Source: Thermoplasmata archaeon (GTDB taxonomy: Archaea > Thermoplasmatota > E2 > UBA202 > DSCA01). Taken from it: a stretch of DNA of 26,840 nucleotides. Shown piece by piece: positions 22,559 to 26,840 of the stretch; the stretch's first letter is position 1; each line of letters begins with the position of its first letter. The DNA lies in NCBI GenBank assembly GCA_021159125.1, contig JAGGSL010000091.1, forward strand, positions 1 through 26,840. Direction: 5' to 3'. Below the pieces are notes generated by a model. That model was not told where the DNA came from. It did no database searches and saw nothing but the letters and a program-made list of their open reading frames with translations. Both the position numbers and the translations under genes were made by a program.

Positions 22559-23470
22559 TCATTCTCCAGTTACGAATTTCTTTCCTTTCAGTTTTATTGT
22601 CCTCACTATCCTCTTGTCATAATCTGCTTCTACAGGGGTGACGGTTGCAGTGACATCCACATATGCCTCCAGCGGGCTCCCCACAAGTTTTTTGCCCAGT
22701 GTTTCTTCCACCTGGAATATGCCGGATGAATTCGACATTTCTATGATTATTTCTATCGGCTTCTCCTTTCCTTTTGCTATCATAACACGGTCTATTGAAA
22801 GGGCAGAAACAACATGTATGCTTGCGCTTCCGAGGTCAAACGCCATTCTCCCCCTTCCCTTGGTCATGTCAGTTGCATCCCCTATTCCAACAAGAGATGC
22901 CTCCATAATCAAATCGGGAACGTCCGAATCGTGTGCGTATATGGCGTTGAGAATAAAGCCTCTTACCTCTACCATTTTTTCAACGTCATCATATATCTGG
23001 GGCAATAGACGCTGTAATATCGGGATGGCAAGATAGCTGCTATGCAGGGGATGATTTTTCCGATATATCTGATTGCCTATGTCATGCAGGAGAGCAGCGG
23101 AAAGCAAAATCAGCATTTCATCATCTTCATCTCCTCCGCCATACTCAATGAAGTCAGGCTTTATTTCATTCTCCAACAAAATCTGGTACATTTTCAGCGC
23201 ATTGGCAGCCACAATTTTTGCATGGACTTCTCCATGGTCATTGTATTTTAATTTCTTAACTGCTATGAAATTTGCGACATCCCAGTCAGCTCTCACCTCT
23301 TCATCTTTGATAAGCAGTTCCATCATTTTCATTGCTTTCGGGTAGTTTGATGCAGCCCCCAATATAGCTCCTATTGCCTCCTTTTCCAATTCGGCATATC
23401 CTGAAGGCACTTCCACCTCTATCCCGACATTTTTCAAATCACTGCTCGTAAAATTCCTTATATCTGTCAT
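22559..23470 (-). CDS. HD-domain metal-dependent phosphohydrolase
   Basis: A 303-residue protein with HD-superfamily ligands: H79 and H83 in NDHGEVHAK, the H129-D130 doublet in LLHDIGN, H140/H143 in KNHPLHSS and a later histidine in AIYAHDSDVPD. The N-terminal roughly 70 residues are a helical extension. After about 230 a beta-rich domain follows (IEIIIEMSNSSGIFQVEETLG, YVDVTATVTPVEAD). HD proteins of this type hydrolyse phosphoesters or nucleotides; the substrate is unknown. A TATA element about 24 bases upstream fits a leaderless start. It is divergent from lonB with an 82-bp shared promoter region. Confidence 0.85.
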   Translation of the reverse strand: MTDIRNFTSSDLKNVGIEVEVPSGYAELEKEAIGAILGAASNYPKAMKMMELLIKDEEVRADWDVANFIAVKKLKYNDHGEVHAKIVAANALKMYQILLENEIKPDFIEYGGGDEDDEMLILLSAALLHDIGNQIYRKNHPLHSSYLAIPILQRLLPQIYDDVEKMVEVRGFILNAIYAHDSDVPDLIMEASLVGIGDATDMTKGRGRMAFDLGSASIHVVSALSIDRVMIAKGKEKPIEIIIEMSNSSGIFQVEETLGKKLVGSPLEAYVDVTATVTPVEADYDKRIVRTIKLKGKKFVTGE

Positions 23471-23490
23471 TCTTTGATAAAGCGAAAGAA

Positions 23491-23498
23491 ATATAAAT
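23491..23498 (-). promoter_or_regulatory. TATA element for the HD phosphohydrolase gene
   Basis: On the minus strand ATTTATAT is centred about 24 bases before ATG 23470. Initiation at or beside the ATG is expected. Confidence 0.5.
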
Positions 23499-23524
23499 AT
23501 CTGTTCCAGACTGCTGCAAAAATA

Positions 23525-23533
23525 TTATATAAA
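23525..23533 (+). promoter_or_regulatory. TATA element for lonB
   Basis: TTATATAAA-type sequence centred about 24 bases before GTG 23553. No Shine-Dalgarno is present, so lonB is predicted to be a leaderless gene starting at GTG. Confidence 0.55.
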
Positions 23534-23552
23534 AGTAATTCTTGTCTCACAC

Positions 23553-25565
23553 GTGAAAAAGAAGAAAGAGGAAATTCCATCCATAGAGGGGTGGATGGAG
23601 AAACAGGACGTAGAAAACACAGATGATATTGAGATACCGGGAACACTCATGGATCAAGTAATAGGACAGGAACATGCAGTCAGAGTTGTCAGGCAGGCAG
23701 CACGCCAGAAAAGACATGTCATGCTCATAGGGGACCCGGGAACAGGGAAATCCATGATAGCACGTGCAATGACAGAATTTTTACCTAAGGAAGAGTTAGA
23801 GGATATACTGGTTTATCCAAATGCAGATGACCCGAATACGCCTCTTATCCGTGTCGTCCCTGCGGGAAAAGGGAAAGAAATCGTGGATTCGATGAGAGCT
23901 GAGGCAAGGAAAAGAGAGCAGCAGCAGTCCCAGATGATGACAACAATACTTGCTTTGATTGTGGGGGGCGCAATAATCGCGGCAATGATGACAGGCGATT
24001 TGACAATTGCATTATTCGGCATCATTGCAGCAGCCATGATTTATTTGATAGGGGCAAGAGGCGGGATGATGCAGAGGAGGGAGGAAAAGGAAGTGCCGAA
24101 ATTACTGGTTTCACACGATAAGGGCGATTCTCCTCCATTTATTGATGCAACTGCTGCTCACTCAGGTGCTCTTTTAGGAGATGTCCGTCATGACCCGTTT
24201 CAGGCAGGGGGGCTTGAAACGCCTGCCCACTTAAGAGTGGAAGCAGGGGCGATACATAAGGCACACAAAGGGGTCCTTTACATAGATGAGATTAACACAT
24301 TGAGTCTGCCATCGCAGCAGCATCTCCTCACAGCCATTCAGGAAAAGGAGTTTCAGATAACAGGGCAGTCGGAAAGAAGCTCTGGGGCAATGGTTAAGAC
24401 AGAAAGTGTGCCCTGCGACTTCATTTTGGTTTGTGCCGGGAATCTGGATGCAGTGGAAGGAATGCACCCGGCGCTGAGAAGCAGGATACGGGGTTATGGC
24501 TACGAAATCTACATGAACAACAACATGGAGGATAGCGACGAGAACAGAAAGAAACTCGTACGATTTGTTGCACAGGAAGTGTCAAAAGATAAAAAGATTC
24601 CTCACTTTGATAAAGGGGCAATTACCGAAGTCATAAGAGAGGCGCAGCGCAGGGCGGGACAGAAAGGCAAGCTTTCCCTGAGGTTGAGGGAGCTGGGTGG
24701 TCTTGTACGTGTTGCCGGAGACCTTGCAGTAAGCGAAGGAAAGGATATTGTTACTGCCGAGTATGTAATAAGGGCAAAAGAAATAGCGCGCTCGCTCGAA
24801 CAGCAGGTGGCAGACAGATATATCAAAATGAGGAAGGTATACCAATCATTCAAGACAAGCGGGGCAGAGATAGGTACTGTAAACGGGCTTGCGGTTATGT
24901 CTGCAGACCCATCCATGAGCGAGTTTTCGGGGCTTATATTGCCCATAGTCGCAGAGGTAACACCTGCAGGTTCAAAAGCAGAGGGAAAGATAATCGCAAC
25001 CGGCAGGCTGGGGGACATAGCAAAAGAAGCCGTTCAGAATGTTTCTGCAATACTCAAAAAATATATGGGGAAGGATATATCTAAAAGAGATATTCATATA
25101 CAGTTCGTTGGAACGTATGAGGGTGTGGAAGGTGACTCTGCATCCATTGCCGTTGCAACAGCCGTCATATCTGCCATGGAAAATGTGCCCCTTTACCAGG
25201 ATATGGCGATGACAGGCTCATTGAGCGTTCACGGAGCGGTTCTGCCTGTGGGTGGTGTTACTGCCAAAATAGAGGCGGCAGCCAAGGCAGGGCTTAAAAA
25301 AGTACTCATACCAAAAGCCAACCTTCAGGATGTTCTTATAGAAGAAAAATACAAAGATAAAATAAAAATCATACCTGTGGAGACGCTCAGGGACGTGCTG
25401 GAAAATGCACTTGTCGGGAAAGGGAAGAAGAGATTACTCAAAAAATTGGAATCGCTCCAGCCATCTGTCGTAAGCAAAGTTGACCTGGAGTCAGAAAAGG
25501 CAGCAAGCAAAATACCTGTAAGAAAGAAGAAGCAATCGGATAGAAGCGCTAAAAGCGCTAACTGA
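23553..25565 (+). CDS. lonB: Archaeal membrane-anchored Lon protease (LonB)
   Basis: A 670-residue ATP-dependent protease. Walker A is GDPGTGKS (K66). Two membrane helices (about 129-147 and 149-167) are inserted in the AAA+ domain, the hallmark of archaeal LonB, which faces the cytoplasm from the membrane. Walker B is GVLYIDEINTLSLPSQQHLL. The C-terminal protease domain has the catalytic dyad S529 (EGDSAS) and K572 (VTAKIEAA), 43 residues apart as in other Lon enzymes, with GAVLPVGGV between them. It degrades unfolded and regulatory membrane-associated proteins. The GTG start is set by the TATA element and the lack of any better start. The last codons overlap the convergent gene by 8 bp. Confidence 0.97.
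   Translation: MKKKKEEIPSIEGWMEKQDVENTDDIEIPGTLMDQVIGQEHAVRVVRQAARQKRHVMLIGDPGTGKSMIARAMTEFLPKEELEDILVYPNADDPNTPLIRVVPAGKGKEIVDSMRAEARKREQQQSQMMTTILALIVGGAIIAAMMTGDLTIALFGIIAAAMIYLIGARGGMMQRREEKEVPKLLVSHDKGDSPPFIDATAAHSGALLGDVRHDPFQAGGLETPAHLRVEAGAIHKAHKGVLYIDEINTLSLPSQQHLLTAIQEKEFQITGQSERSSGAMVKTESVPCDFILVCAGNLDAVEGMHPALRSRIRGYGYEIYMNNNMEDSDENRKKLVRFVAQEVSKDKKIPHFDKGAITEVIREAQRRAGQKGKLSLRLRELGGLVRVAGDLAVSEGKDIVTAEYVIRAKEIARSLEQQVADRYIKMRKVYQSFKTSGAEIGTVNGLAVMSADPSMSEFSGLILPIVAEVTPAGSKAEGKIIATGRLGDIAKEAVQNVSAILKKYMGKDISKRDIHIQFVGTYEGVEGDSASIAVATAVISAMENVPLYQDMAMTGSLSVHGAVLPVGGVTAKIEAAAKAGLKKVLIPKANLQDVLIEEKYKDKIKIIPVETLRDVLENALVGKGKKRLLKKLESLQPSVVSKVDLESEKAASKIPVRKKKQSDRSAKSAN
25545..25559. 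repeat. AGCGCT-AAAA-type inverted repeat at the convergent 3' ends
   Basis: Two AGCGCT copies (25545-25550 and 25554-25559), each self-palindromic, are separated by AAA. They can fold into a 6-bp hairpin with a 3-base loop on either strand. The element lies over the last lonB codons and the stop region of the minus-strand gene, so it might mark 3' ends of both messages. Confidence 0.3.
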
Positions 25566-26820
25566 CCCAGCCCGGACCAACCTGTGCGTAGATTTTGGTT
25601 ACTCTGATTGATAATTCTATGTCATATGAGTTATTGCTCTGGGGGCCCTGCAGCGAGAGTGATACATAATTTCCACTCTCGTTTATGTCAACTGTAAAGT
25701 TCGTTATGCCGGAACCATTCATCAGATTGCTGAGATATCTCCCCCATGCCGAGGGGTGATTTGTGTTTATTTGTATGGTGACATTTCTTGCCAGGGCTTT
25801 ATAATATGTATGGGCAGAGTAATTTGTCCTTATGGAGTATGTTCCGTAACCACTTGCACTTGTCTTACCTTCTATGCCGACTATATCCACCACAGACAAA
25901 TTGAAGATGTGCTTTGTAGTATAATTTACTGCACTGAACGAAGGCGGAGAAATAATTGCCTCCCCGTCATGCTGCTTCAGAACCACGGCTCCTCCCTCAT
26001 AGGTGTATGTTTGGTCTACAAAATATGAGTTGTCCGATTGATACTGGATAGTGCCAATCGGATAGGATAAAGATATGGTTGAGCCATCGTATTTGTAGCA
26101 CTTAATGGAGAAATTTCCATGGGTATTGGACGCATTAACAGAGAGATTAAAGGGTGTTGTTGCATATGGAAGTACATCTGTTGAGAATCTATAATCTGAA
26201 TTGAGCAGATTCACTCTGAATTCTTCCTGGGGAATGGATGAGGCAATTGTCTGGTTGAATAAAATTTGGGTGCCGTTTATCGTTTTCAGGTTTATTCTGA
26301 AAGTTGTTTCATTATGCCGCAGCACGCTCACTTCTATATTTTCATTTCCATTTAGCGTAACATTGAAAGTATCTCCATCGCTCAGTGTGTTTATAATAAG
26401 GTAAAATGCAGAGATGCTATCAACGTAATCTACACTGTCGGGAGGTGTTATGGTTGATTGGTACAGATTCTTGGTTCTTCCGTATTGTGATGAGACATAT
26501 ACGCTGAAATTGCTGCTTGTCGTAGGCAAAATATTCAATGAGCCGAATGCCCGCGAAGATACAAAATACGGCAATTCCTTGCTGCCGAGTGTGATGGAGC
26601 TTGTTATCGGTGCATACATACTGGAAGTGGCCTGCAGGTCTATTGAGAATTTTAAATTCGAGAACTGGTTTGCGACTGCATCCATATGATTTGACTCCTT
26701 ATCTTTCATCCAGTTTGGCACATAGTATACCTGGACAATAACGAGCACTGCCACAAGAAGAGAAACCATCAGTATCGCAACAATGACACCAACCTGAGCA
26801 TTCTCATTTCTATTCATCAT
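25558..26820 (-). CDS. Pilin-like, sequon-rich surface protein
   Basis: From ATG 26820 the protein has 420 residues. A short polar head (MMNRNENAQ) precedes one long hydrophobic helix (VGVIVAILMVSLLVAVLVIV), then a large outer domain. This N-terminus resembles archaeal type IV pilin-like proteins (DUF7289-type), although the usual K/R-G/A cleavage pair is not present. The outer part is rich in Ser, Thr and Asn and holds about 16 N-x-S/T sequons, suggesting heavy N-glycosylation at the cell surface. An in-frame GTG at 26832 could extend it by four residues; AAGGAG lies at 26835-26840. Upstream sequence is cut off by the window end. Confidence 0.75.
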   Translation of the reverse strand: MMNRNENAQVGVIVAILMVSLLVAVLVIVQVYYVPNWMKDKESNHMDAVANQFSNLKFSIDLQATSSMYAPITSSITLGSKELPYFVSSRAFGSLNILPTTSSNFSVYVSSQYGRTKNLYQSTITPPDSVDYVDSISAFYLIINTLSDGDTFNVTLNGNENIEVSVLRHNETTFRINLKTINGTQILFNQTIASSIPQEEFRVNLLNSDYRFSTDVLPYATTPFNLSVNASNTHGNFSIKCYKYDGSTISLSYPIGTIQYQSDNSYFVDQTYTYEGGAVVLKQHDGEAIISPPSFSAVNYTTKHIFNLSVVDIVGIEGKTSASGYGTYSIRTNYSAHTYYKALARNVTIQINTNHPSAWGRYLSNLMNGSGITNFTVDINESGNYVSLSLQGPQSNNSYDIELSIRVTKIYAQVGPGWVS

Positions 26821-26840
26821 GGTTACAACCACTACTCCTT

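Overview
The window is a gene-dense stretch of an archaeal chromosome of moderate GC. Archaeal markers include the r-proteins L1, L10/P0 and L12/P1 in one operon, the tRNA Psi54 methyltransferase TrmY, an intron-containing tRNA-Trp with a bulge-helix-bulge splice motif, membrane-anchored LonB, HerA, SMC with ScpA and ScpB, and archaeal TATA boxes 20-40 nt ahead of starts. The gene set suggests a euryarchaeote in the broad sense, possibly a Thermoplasmatota-like lineage (inferred from the DUF835 fusion and pilin-like surface protein). I cannot name a genus.

Layout. 1-967: 3' end of a UbiD-family decarboxylase overlapping trmY. 1034-5821: a two-component pair, made of an eight-PAS soluble histidine kinase and an overlapping response regulator that fuses receiver, DUF835-like and winged-helix parts. 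A strong inverted repeat follows. 5951-10819: the condensin operon smc-scpA-scpB with overlapping ends. 10848-12657, minus strand: rpl1-rpl10-rpl12; its L10 lacks the usual acidic C-terminal tail. 12809-12950: tRNA-Trp(CCA) with a 69-nt intron that reads as a C/D-box methylation guide. 12971-14723: a tight four-gene cassette (2-TM miniprotein, anchored sulfite-oxidase-fold-like protein, polytopic membrane protein, THEP1-type NTPase) that starts 20 nt after the tRNA. 14768-16252: HerA-type ATPase. 16282-16824: queH. 16997-18397: PaaK-like adenylate-forming ligase. 18434-19585: radical SAM protein with a TRAM-like tail. 19587-21323, minus: a zinc-ribbon/PUA/PAPS-reductase-like/ferredoxin fusion. 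21357-23470, minus: an anchored beta-sandwich protein, an unrecognised protein and an HD phosphohydrolase. 23553-25565: lonB. 25558-26820, minus: a sequon-rich pilin-like surface protein whose 3' end overlaps lonB by 8 bp.

Themes. Much of the window serves information processing: chromosome organisation (SMC-ScpAB, HerA), the ribosome stalk, and tRNA modification (TrmY, QueH, tRNA-Trp intron guide, possibly the PUA-containing sulfur-chemistry protein). The least explained unit is the tRNA-linked cassette at 12971-14723. No mobile element, CRISPR array or integrase was seen. No gene-free stretch exceeds about 175 bases.
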